The notes beneath the pieces are model-generated. The model had not been told where the DNA came from, made no database searches, and saw only the letters and a program-made list of their open reading frames with translations. A stretch of DNA of 64,000 bases from Adiantum capillus-veneris (lineage: Eukaryota; Streptophyta; Polypodiopsida; Polypodiales; Pteridaceae), in assembly GCA_014529385.2 (NCBI GenBank), contig CM043959.1, forward strand, positions 6,572,966 to 6,636,965, in the 5' to 3' direction. This document shows, in pieces, positions 1-10,600 of this stretch. Every line of letters starts with the position of its first letter. Within the stretch, counting starts at the first letter, position 1. Both the position numbers and the translations under genes were made by a program.

Positions 1-524
1 ATTGCCCCGTTTTTTTGGTCTTTGATGCTTTCATGCCAAGCTGGATAGTAGATGTGCGTGCCTCCCCGGGCCTTTGTGTGGGTGGGAGAGAAAGAGAGAG
101 CGGTGCGTGCTGCTGCACGATCGTAAACGGGCAAATATGGTGTGGTCTGCTATCAATTGTGCGATTTCTGAAGGTGAACTCTAGTGGATTGGGGTGCAAT
201 GATTATCTTGGGCTATAGAGAGGGAGACTATTTGGGTTCCGGATGTGTTCCCCTTTCCCCCCTTCTTCTCTTTGCTTTGTGCCAATTTTCTTGTGCCGGT
301 GTTTGAGATGTGCGTGCCTCCCCGGGCTTTTGTGTGGTTGCAAGAGAAAGAGAGAGCGATGTGTTCTGTGGCACGGTCATAAACAGGAAAAATTTGGTGT
401 GTTCTGCTATCGATTGTGCAAGTTCCGAAGGTTAAACTAGTGGATTGGGGTGCAATAGTTATCTTGGGCTATAGAGAGGCAAAGTGTTTGGGTTTTGGGC
501 GTGTTCACCTTTCCCCCCATCCAT
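1..524 (+). repeat. Long direct repeat, copy 1 (partial at window edge)
   Basis: The block matches 17893-18562 by eye and is built of a roughly 260-bp unit present about twice. Recognisable phrases in each unit are GGGAGAGAAAGAGAGAGCGG, a GCACGATCGTAAAC-like phrase, and CTATAGAGAGG followed by a pyrimidine run. The copy begins at the window edge, so its true start is unknown. Copy 2 is preceded by TG and both copies end near CCATCCA, so an LTR is possible. However, no primer-binding site follows copy 1. A tandemly repeated untranslated region of another retroelement is an equal alternative. No gene was seen in it. Confidence 0.6.
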
Positions 525-744
525 CTTTTAGTGCCCCCACTGAGGATCTAGCTGATTGCTCCTATTTGAAGACGAAGTTGTGGTTTCAGAGTGGATGAAG
601 TGCATATTTTGAAGAGCAGATATGGTGGAAGATAGTGTGGATGGGTTTTCCTACTTTTACTAGGGTGGAGGATGCGAAAACCTGGATGTAGGATTATGGT
701 TTATTTGTTTTGGAAAACAGGTTGACGAGAGAAGAAGGTGTGGT
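525..744. other. Left flank of the gypsy insertion; unrecognised
   Basis: This is a short stretch between direct-repeat copy 1 and the gypsy element. Its last five bases (GTGGT, 740-744) resemble the five bases after the element (GCGGT, 14600-14604), so it was probably contiguous with 14605 onward before insertion. No conserved protein motif was recognised. Confidence 0.35.
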
Positions 745-1331
745 TGTGCGCTCCTTGCCGCACTGTCGAAGCAAGGGACTTGCCGATACACCGTGTGCGA
801 GCCACAAATGGCTCCAAGCACACAACAAGACTAATCTAGCAAGCTCAAAAGAGGGCAATGGTGTGTCACTCACCGCTCTATGCTCCTGCCGTGGAGGATT
901 CCTCGCCGCAATGAAGAAGAAGCTGCAGTCGTGCCGCACTCAACCGCTTCGCCGCCGTCGTGCCTTCGTAATGCTCGATCGCACACACACTCTCCCTCCC
1001 TCTCTCTCTCTCACATGCACATACACACGAGGAGGTGAAGAAGAAGAAGATGGAGATGGAGATGGAGCAAGAGTACTCTTCTATTGCACAAATGAGAGAA
1101 TGAGTGAATTTTAGGTTTAGTTGGCTTTTATATGAGTTCACCTCATTCACACTTGGGCGCCCATGCTTAGCCAACTAATCCCTTGAATGTCCCAGTTAGA
1201 GTGCGCCTCTCATCGGCGATCACTCTTACCCTTTTCCTATTGGTCCGAAAAGCCCGATACCTGACTCTACCAAATACATAATACACGTCCGTCGTAGGTG
1301 ATGGGGTGTCCGTGAGCCGTGAGGGTTAACA
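745..1331 (-). repeat. 3' LTR of the gypsy element
   Basis: The LTR has TG...CA ends and is nearly identical to 14011-14599. It carries CA and CT microsatellite stretches around 988-1030 and a GAAGAAGAAGATGGAGATGGA-like purine stretch. On the minus strand it follows the polypurine tract at 1332-1344. Confidence 0.93.
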
Positions 1332-1344
1332 TGCCCCCCTTCCT
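1332..1344 (-). other. Polypurine tract (plus-strand primer)
   Basis: On the minus strand this reads AGGAAGGGGGGCA, immediately before the TG of the 3' LTR. This is the expected location and composition for plus-strand priming during reverse transcription. Confidence 0.85.
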
Positions 1345-2700
1345 GATGTAGATTCCGTCCTCGGAAGCTATTGAGTTGAAGCTTGTTCGTCGAGGTGGAA
1401 GAGCATTTGAGATGAATGTCCTTAGCCTTCTTCAGTCACTGCAAAATCAAACAACATTGGCACAGTAATTGCATTCATAAGTGATTAAAAAGCATATGCA
1501 GTTTTAGGTGGACAAATTGATTGGTAAAAGAATTTCAAACAATTTGTCAGCAATGAACATTAAATTGCAATGTAATCAAATGCATAAACAAATGTAAAGG
1601 TAAAAAATTAAACAAGTCTGGGGTCGCTAATTTGATGGTCGAAAGGCACTAGAGATCGAATATTAATACCATGGGTAAGCTTCTTAATTTTCTGTGGTCA
1701 ATTAAGTTGTTTAATCGCGAGAGCCAAGTATTCATGTTCGAGGGCTGACTAGAGGCTATATCTATAAGACCTTGTAGTTAAGCTACCATAAAAGGAATTT
1801 CTCATGAAATCATCACCTGACTGATTACTTTTTCTTTGACCCCCCAAAGTTTTTTCACATTGATTCACTTGATGTGTGTGCTTATTTTGTATGCCTTGGG
1901 TTTTTTGCTTTTCAAGGAAAAGCGCCCACACTGGGAACCTCTAGGGCTCTAGTACCATAGGCAATACATGTGAGTGAAGTATCAAATCAAGCTGAGATTT
2001 CTCTTCCAGCTTAAGATTTTACAGTGTGGCACTTTGATTTTTTGTTTGTTCATTTCCAGCATTTTAATTTTGTAACTTTGGGGGGTCATATAACACTGAT
2101 ACACCTCCCAGGCTCATCACACCAGTAAACTCCCTTTATAATACTTAAGCTAAAGGTCAATAGAGTCAAGCCCACTAAAAAGCCCTAGTACATTTCACAC
2201 AATGCTGCCTAAATCGGATTAAGAACCTAAGTAACCATTAATTATTAGGAAGGCATTCCCCATGGTATTAAGAGAAGATTTCTAACACCTAACTTGGTCA
2301 AACTAGCTTAGTCGGACTGCTTGATTTTTAAACTTAGACAAGTGATTATGATAAAAAATTACATTGAATTAAATGTTTGATACTAAGCAAATGCGGTGAA
2401 TATTAGGCTACCAATCACAATTAAAGCTGACAATCATAGATGCAAAAAAGATAAGGGGCAATGCTAATGGACAAGAAACACTTGTTTGTGTCGATGGTCG
2501 CGCTTGATTTGAAGAGTGAGTCGAGATAAAGATTCCATGAAGGTCCAAATCCTACCAATAGCAACATGCTCCTGTACACACTAGGAAACAAAAGGAATAC
2601 CTCCAGGACGCACATTAATGAAAAAAGGTACCAACACTTATTGAACACAACAAAAAACATAAGGAACCCTAACCTAATTATTTGCACTCCCCCTAGAGAG
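1345..2700 (-). other. 3' untranslated region of the gypsy element
   Basis: This is AT-rich DNA between the small acidic ORF and the polypurine tract. Open frames here are short and have no recognised motif. No palindromic periodic repeats of the kind seen at 52 and 58 kb were found. Confidence 0.6.
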
Positions 2701-3123
2701 TCAAGGGAATAGGATATTGTAGAGGTTGGGGGGAAACCCTACGGCTAAACCCCTATCCTCGTCGTCGAGATAAACAAAGTCATCATCCATGAGACCATAT
2801 GTGACATCCGTGTAGTCCTGTAAATTTTCTTCTTCATCATAGGTGCCCATGTTTACTAAGAAGGTCACTAGACGCCTATAGTCATCTTGGTCAAAAGGGT
2901 AGGCTTGTGCAATGGGAGAAACGCTCTCTACTAAGTATGGATCAGACGTGGTCAAGAGACGTATCAGCCATTCTAACTCCTCAAAATTCCTCTCACGTGC
3001 TAGCATACCTATCAAATCCTATTCACATGCAAGCACTGGAAAGACCATGTGAAATATTCGTGAAAAGTAACGAGGGTACCTCTCACCCAAGGCAGGAGTG
3101 GATGACTCTAGCGTACTAGTCAT
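2701..3123 (-). CDS. Small acidic ORF in the 3' region of the gypsy element
   Basis: An ATG at 3121-3123 opens a frame of 139 sense codons, broken by one TAG at 3019-3021 and ending at 2701. The product downstream of the TAG is rich in leucine and acidic residues (a run such as YLDDEDRG near the end), with a short helical-looking segment (NFEELEWLIRLL). No signal peptide, membrane segment or zinc-binding pattern is evident. I do not recognise the family. It lies 246 bp beyond the end of the retropepsin-like extension, on the same strand, which is where accessory 3' ORFs sit in some plant gypsy lineages. The bias toward sense codons on both sides of the stop suggests a once-translated protein, but this could be chance. 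Confidence 0.35.
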
Positions 3124-3368
3124 ATCTGTACACGCAAATAGATGATGGTTAGAGTGCAAATATTACAAGGGTCGTGTTCTTGTGCATAATTTGTTTTATG
3201 ATTTGTGTCATGGCTCTTGCTCTTTTACTTTTTTATCTTGTTTTTGTAAGTATAAGGCTTTATATATACATTCCCTAAGATTGGAGATTAAGAGGTCAGG
3301 GAGAAAGGTTGAGAGGGAAGCAAGTGAATAATGGATGTCCACAAACACTCCCCCCTTCCTTGGGTAGA
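3124..3368 (-). other. Spacer inside the gypsy element
   Basis: A short stretch between the retropepsin-like extension and the small acidic ORF. Nothing was recognised in it. Confidence 0.4.
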
Positions 3369-4688
3369 TCATACCGTTTGAAATGATGTCGTCACCCTTT
3401 GAAACCAATTGTTCCAGTTGATAATAGGTGAGGATTTTTGCCAGTAGTTTTCTATTACCCTAGGTGCCTCGTCAAGTTGCAAGGGTGGTAAGGTACTCTC
3501 CCAGGATCGAACTTGAAGTGGTTCATCAGGTGATTCTTGAACACTGGGAGGTGTGGATTCTTTTGTAGCTTCATGGAGGTCCACTACTATAGATGGAGGC
3601 TGTGTAGAAGCTTTTACCTCTATGGATGTATTACATGAGGAGCTAGAAGCTTCATGGAACTCCCCCCTTCCTGAGCTAGGTGGAATAAATTGGTTTTTCT
3701 TTGGAGCCCAAACTAGCTCTGGACTAGGTGTGTAGCATTCTGTGATCTTTCCCTTCCCACGGTCTGCCATTGGCTTTAGCGTTACACTGTTTGACTCATA
3801 TGGGTTTGTTGTCGATAGGGAAGGACACATTTTACGTTTAGGTACCCAAATTTGCTCATTTCCATCATAGTCGCCTTGGGTTTCTAATAGTTGTTTTGGA
3901 ATCCATCGTGATTTGGTCTTGACTCTCCTAGGGCGCGCTCTTGGTTTTCCCAGGAAATTTTTTCTTGGAATGGATGGGAGGGTTGAGGTAGTTGGAAGTA
4001 AGGCCTTGGGGACCCATTGATATGTACTCTTAGGTCGTGGATGAGTACTTGCAATATTACTGCTTGCTGCAACTACAAGTGTTGAAGTGCTAGGTTCATG
4101 GGTAGCTGGCAAAGACGAGTTAACCACCTTGGCTTGTGAATGTTGGCTATCCTTCAACTTTGCTAGAGTTTGCAACGTAGGTGACTTTGCCTGAATGATA
4201 GGGGTAAGAGTCGGTGGTCGCGTCGTGACACTAACAGTATCCCAATCAATAGTGCATTTGGTTGCCAACATCCACGTGCGTCCCAGGTTTACGTTGCCTT
4301 CCATAGCTCCCGCGGGCATGACTAGAAACCTCTGCACTATGCTTCCATTGTCATAGACAACAGGGGTCTGAAGGACTCCAAGAATAGCAGTTTTCTTTTT
4401 ATTAATGCCCTTGACTTGCATCGTACTCGGGGATCGGGTCGGTTTCCCTAATTGACACCAAACTCCATAGGATAACAAATTGTGTTTAACTCCCGTATCT
4501 AATAAGGCATTGTATAGTACTTTCCCATAGGGGCTATTTAGCTCAATTGGGTATCGTAGGGGTGGCTCAGATTCTAATGAGTCGTCATCTGTGTCCTCGA
4601 AAAATGCTTGTGTGATTCCCAGATTAGCCTCTCGTTGGCGTCTAAGACGTTGTTGTCGTTCTCGAGCCTCAACTCTTGCTTGGATTTT
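3369..4688 (-). CDS. C-terminal retropepsin-like domain with W-V-P-K repeat tail
   Basis: This frame is the direct in-frame continuation of the Gag-Pol ORF after one TAA at 4689-4691. It opens with a charged helical segment (ARVEARERQQRLRR). A retropepsin-like domain follows, with catalytic-loop motif LLDTG (DTG at 4491-4499), a hydrophobic FLVM strand, and about 70 residues later the LGR-x-W motif (4278-4286) followed by CTIDW, as expected for the second half of the fold. The remaining roughly 270 residues are proline- and serine-rich with four spaced motifs: QWVPK, RWIPK, IWVPK and VWAPK (about 3700-4016). It has no ATG close to its 5' end, so expression would need readthrough, splicing or an ancestral open codon. 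The retropepsin assignment rests on motif and spacing. The function of the tail is unknown. A degraded homologue lies at 60525-61094. Confidence 0.75.
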   Translation of the reverse strand, partial: KIQARVEARERQQRLRRQREANLGITQAFFEDTDDDSLESEPPLRYPIELNSPYGKVLYNALLDTGVKHNLLSYGVWCQLGKPTRSPSTMQVKGINKKKTAILGVLQTPVVYDNGSIVQRFLVMPAGAMEGNVNLGRTWMLATKCTIDWDTVSVTTRPPTLTPIIQAKSPTLQTLAKLKDSQHSQAKVVNSSLPATHEPSTSTLVVAASSNIASTHPRPKSTYQWVPKALLPTTSTLPSIPRKNFLGKPRARPRRVKTKSRWIPKQLLETQGDYDGNEQIWVPKRKMCPSLSTTNPYESNSVTLKPMADRGKGKITECYTPSPELVWAPKKNQFIPPSSGRGEFHEASSSSCNTSIEVKASTQPPSIVVDLHEATKESTPPSVQESPDEPLQVRSWESTLPPLQLDEAPRVIENYWQKSSPIINWNNWFQRVTTSFQTV

Positions 4689-7600
4689 TTAAAGCTCTGC
4701 TTGTTCCTTGGCAGCCTTCTTTTGATGGATGGCTTGCAACTCTTCCTGGCTTAGAGGATCATAATATCTTTTGAATTTACTCCCATTAAGGAATCCAATG
4801 GTTTCAACTCCATCTAGAGTCTCCACACGAATGGTACCTTGCGGGGTTATTTCACACACTCGATATGGCCCCTTACCAGCGTATTTCAATTTCTTCTTTT
4901 CATTACGTACCCCGTACATAAGAACTTTATCACCAACTTTGATGTCTTTATCCTTTAAATGGTTATCAAACCACTTCTTTCTCCTATCCTTCTCCACTAG
5001 AGCATTTCGCACAGCTAATTGCCTCTCTTCATCTAGCCTTTCCAGGATATATAATCGCTCCACTAAGGGGTTACCATCCCAACCTTCTTGAGAAGCTACT
5101 CGAAAACTAGGAATGACAAACTCCCATGACATAACTGCTTCTTGGCCATACACCATCTTAAACGGTGTGCAATTAATAGCAACTTTATACGCAGTACGAT
5201 AAGCCCATAAAGCTGATGTAAGCTTTAGGTCCCAATCAGTGCGATGAGCCTCAACTGTCTTTGTCAAAATGGAGATGAGAGTTTTGTTGGTACTCTCAGC
5301 TTGGCCATTTGCTTGGGGATAATAGGGTGTAGACTTGTGGTGAGATATCATGAAGTTTGATGTGAGTTCTTTTATTACTTCATTTATAAAATGAGTTCCA
5401 TTGTCACTCACAAGTTCAAAGGGGCATCCAAAACGTGTGATAATGTTCTCAAAGAGGAACTTAGCTGTTGTTTTTGAATCCGCCTTTCGTGTTGCTTTTG
5501 CTTCAGCCCATTTGGTTACATAGTCGGTAGCCACAATGATATATCGTGATTGTGTGTTACGTGCAGCTGGACTAATCGGTCCTACAAAGTCTAAGCCCCA
5601 CTTTTCAAATGGTTGGGTTACCTTGATGGGATGTAGAGGCATCCTATTACTTCTTTGCGGCTTCTTGAAGCGTTGGCATTCATCACATCCCTTTGCAAAA
5701 AGTGATGCATCCTTAAACAGAGTGGGCCACCAATAGCCTGACTGTAAGATCTTTCGGGCAGTCAAGTTTCCTGAAAAGTGACCACCAGCTACACCCATGT
5801 GTGCCTCTTGTAGAATATATAAATACTCATCCTCGCGGGCACAGCGTCTAAGAACATCATCTTTTCCTCTCTTATAGAGAGTTCCAGCCAGTAAGAAATA
5901 GGGTTCGCATTCCTTGATTAATTTTCGAGCTATATCTTTTCGCAGTTCTTTGGGTGGAAAACCATTAACTAAGAAGTTAACAATCTTTTCACTCCATTCA
6001 GGCATTGTCTCAACAATGAACAAAGGAGTATCAGGCAATTCATCATCAACCCCCGTAGGAGCTTCGCCATTAGGGATACGAGATAAATGATCCGCCATGA
6101 CATGTTTCCTCCCAGGCCTCACAACAACGGTGAAGTCAAACTCAAGAAGAATTAACAACCATCGTGTAATTCGACCTGTGGAACACGGCTTGTTTACCAA
6201 ATATAGCAATGCTTGATGATCAACATAAAACACAAACTTGGTAGCAAGAAGGTAATAGCGAAATTTCTTTACTGCGTAAATCATAGCTAGACCTTCGCGC
6301 TCTGTAGTAGTGTAGTTCATCTCGGCATCATTTAATTGGCGACTTGCAAAGCTAATAGGGTAGTCCAATTTATGTTCTCCTGGTTGAGTTAGAACACACC
6401 CAATAGCAAAATTTGATGCATCAATATGCACATGAAAAGATACATTCCAATCAGGTGTTCGCAGGATTGGAGCACTTGTTAGGGCCTTCTTTAATAACTC
6501 ATAAGATTGATGACATTCTTCCGTCCAGTGAAACTCGATAAGAAGCTTGTACAATGGACGCGCTATCTCGACAAAGTTTAAAATAAATCTTCGATAATAA
6601 CCAACATGACCCATAAATCTTTGAACTCCTTTATAGTTCGTAGGTGGTGGCAAATCGGTAATGGCTTTAATCTTACTCTCATCTGTGGATATCCCGTTCT
6701 TGGACACTATATGCCCTAGAATGACTCCATGCTTAACCCAAAATTGGCATTTGAAAGGGTTCAATGAGATGCGATAAAATCTACACCTTTCAAATATTTT
6801 TCGTAGATATAACAAATGCTTCTCCCAAGAAGAATAAACACAAAGGTCGTCTAGGAAAGCTTCACAAAACTCCCTTAGAAATTCTTTAAACGCAGTGTTT
6901 ATTAATCGTTGGAATGTAGCAAGGGCATTTGTTAAGCCAAAGGCCATAACACGAAATGCAAACACTCCAAACTCTGTGATAAAAGCAGTTTTAGCTTGGT
7001 CCTCTAATGCAATTGTGATTTGATTGTAACCAGAGTACCCATCTAAAAAGCTATAAGCTTCCTTGCCCGCAACTCTTTCAATAACATGTTCTGAATATGG
7101 CAAGGGATAATGATCTCTCCTAGTGGCTGCATTAACTTTCTTGAGGTCCACGCACACTCTTAGTTTCCCATTCTTTTTTGGCACAATGACTATTGGAGAA
7201 ACCCATTCTGAGTGCTCAATAGGGTATATGAATCCACATTGGATAAGTTTTTCAATCTCCTCTTGTACAATTTTGGCATACTTAGGATTCATTGGATAGG
7301 GTCGTTGCTGGACGGGTTTAGCAGTGTTGATCATGGGAATTGTGTGTTGCACCACAGAAGGTGGAACGCCCTTCATGTCATGATATGTCCAAGCAAAGAT
7401 ATCCTTGTATTCCTTGAGGAGCTCCTTAAGTACAGCCTCTTCAGTTTCGGTAAGGTCTTGAGCAATAAAGACTGGTTTAAACTCCTCACCTGGTTCTGCT
7501 AATTCTATCTCTTTAACTACCGCTGGACCATCATAGACTCCACTGCTTCCATTGGTAAGTATTCGTTGGGCTTTGGCATACACAACCTTTCGCTCCCCCG

Positions 7601-10600
7601 TGGTATAAGATTTAAAATGTTCAGGAGCCGTATGTAAGTCAGCAGGCTCTCGTCCTGACGGAGACCTTTCTTTTAGTTTTGCCTCCTTTTGTTGTTGTGC
7701 TAACTCTCGGTTTTGACGTCTTCTTATAGTTCGACTCAATTTCGGCTCTGTAACCTCCAATTGAGCGAGGTCAATGGGTCGCGGGCTGCACCACATGACA
7801 TTCTGGAGATGTTCACCCCAATTGTCTACTAGCTTTCGATGAGCATCACATGCCCCTAGATAGCTAAGCCATTCTGCAGTAGATCTTTCCTTGTTTATCC
7901 TAGCTCTCACATTTGCTCGATATCGTCGTCTCTTATATGACCTTTGTTTCTTGTTAAGGTTTTGATTTTGGTAAATGTTTGAACTCGACTCGCTTGATAG
8001 GTCTTCGCTTGTATCTTCTTCACTCTCATATAAATTACCATAGATGGTCGTACTAGACCTTGAGTGTTCAGTTTCTATACTTGGCTCACTCGATGTTTCC
8101 TCAGGTTCTGAATCCATTTCTTCCTGAGATTCCGTTTCCGATGTGTATTGGCCTGAAGCCTTTGAGGAATCATCAGTTTCACTCTCAGGTAGGTGTGCCT
8201 CTTTCTTATCATCAGATGTTACATGCGCTACACCTAACATGTTTACTGGTGCAATGTGTGGTATCTCTTCCCCATCTGGTGTTACCCAGGTTGTTCCTCT
8301 AGCTCCCCATGTATCTATAGTTACCGCTAGGTGTACCCAATCGACATTGTCTGACTCAACCATTCCGGGTAGGATATCCATATAAGGAGAGTTCTTCCCA
8401 ATATCCGTGTCTTCGTTACACGTGTAACAATATTGTAATGGAGCTGAGTGAATTGTTGTGTCTGATCGATTATCAATGATGAATTTATTTCCTAGAGGAT
8501 GCGTTCGACCACTTAAAAGATCAACTCGAATGACAAAGTCTTGGAACTGTAAGTAGACGTGGTTTTTGGACCAGCCATGCACCATTTTTGCTTCCCTCAT
8601 GAATGGACGCCCTAAGATCATCTCAAATGACATAGGATGCTTGGAAAAATCCATAACAATGAAAGTTTGCCTTACCTTGTGTCCCAAGACCTTGATTCTG
8701 AGATCCTTTAGCATTCCAATAGGCGTAACAATAGATCCATTAGCCATTTTTACCACTACGCTTGTGGCTTCAAGGTGAGGTCGCCCCATAGACTCCCAAC
8801 AACTCTTTGTCACCATGTTGACTCCCGCACCACCGTCAAGGACTCCCTTTACAGTTAATCCTTTAGTAGTGATTGGCAGAGTAGCATTAGATTCATCACC
8901 TTCAAAGTATTGCCCCAACTTGTTAACGGGTACTTCAATTACAGATTCATGTCCCGCTAGGTCAGATGGTGGTGCTAAATGTTCCTCATCATTCATTACC
9001 GAGTCAGGTTTGTTCATCTGTGCAAACTGTGGTAATCCGGCCTGTAATTCTCCATTGAGGAAGGCTCGAAGAGCTAAGACTAGCTCGGGGTCTTTATATA
9101 GTTTGGACATGATGGTGGTTCTAACCTCTGAAGACATGAAATCCATCAATTTGGCAACATTTAATGGCATCTTGTGGGACGTAGGACCTTGACAAGAGAA
9201 TGGTGAAGATGGAATCTCCACTTCCTCAAGGGGGTCGGGCATTCCCTCACCAAACATTCTCTCTAGTAGGAAAGGTGTGTGTCCACTTTCAGATGTCCTA
9301 CCCTCACTCTCTTCCCGAATGATACTGGGTATAGCTAACGGCCTGTAGTTCTTGTGAGGTTGAACTTGTGTGGGAAACACTATGTCCGACATCTGGATAT
9401 GTTTGGGTTCAGGTTCTAATGTTCGTTGAGTTTCTTCCACCAAACCCCTCAGTTGTTGGACTCGTTCAATTTCCACCGTTGGGTTTGGATAGGTTTCAAT
9501 CTTTCTCTCGCAATCCTCATTTTTGGTCTCTTGTGGCTTATCTTGGGGGTTCACAACTGGGTGGTTTAACTTTGAATACTCTTTTGGTGCTCGTCGTAAT
9601 TCCCTCTCGTGATCCTCCTCACTGGCTTTTTCCTTTGTAGTAATAGTTTTGGTCTCCGTGGTCTCTATCGAATCTGAGTCATCCTGAGGGTCATTCATAT
9701 ACACGGGATCCTCTCCTGTCCCTATGTTAGTCTTTGAACTAGGTTTTGAGCTAGAAGCGTTAAGGGATTTCTTTCTTCGTGTTTTCTTCTTTCTTGCTCG
9801 GCCAATGGATGTAGCATCTCTCTCTTCGAGGATGTAATTTTGCTTTTGGAGCATCGACCGTGTGAGTGCATTCACTGGTGCTATGTTTATAGTTGGTGGT
9901 GTCCCATCAACAATCTCTATTATGTTCAATGGTGTGATTTTCGGTGCGTTTGGATTGTTAGGACACTGTGCGATCAAATGATCTATGCCACAACGATTAC
10001 AAGTGAGTATTGGCATTGCCAATGCACTCCCTTGACTTGTTTGCATTAGTGCGGCATTCTTTTGTATTCTAATGGGGCACTCAGCTACTCGATGTGGTCC
10101 ACCACATTCGTAGCACTGAAGAGGTGGTCTCCTGGCAAAACTATTAATGTTTTGGCCTCTTGCTGCTAGCGCAGTAGCTTGATATACCGGTTTGATTTGT
10201 CCCCAATGGTCTTCCATATAGTACATGGGACACTCCTCAAGCATGTCGACTCCATAGGTGATACTAGAGTCTATGTCCTCTTCGCAATCTACATAAGTAT
10301 TAGATGACTCGCAACCTATTTGGTTCATAGGTGTAACTCTTGGATGAGGGGGTTGCAGTCCTAGCACTGGAGGTGGCAACGGTGTGGTTTGGACCACATT
10401 TTTGATTCTAGTGACCATGTGCTGTAATGGCAACTGTTGCTCCATGGGTGGGGTAGGCATCAATGCAGGAACTCGAGGTGAGTCTGCCCAAGCTATAGGC
10501 GGTCTATTTTCCATGATGCGTTTAAGCATTAGGCAATCCTTCGCTTGATGGCCATACCTACCACACGCGTTACAAGTCCCGTTAAACTTTACTCTGAAAG

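Noticed and set aside
4689-4691. A sequencing error as the sole reason for the TAA between Gag-Pol and the 3' domain
   Set aside because: Possible for one element, but the second element also has a single in-frame stop at a different place, so error alone is not the simplest explanation. It is treated as mutation or readthrough in the findings.
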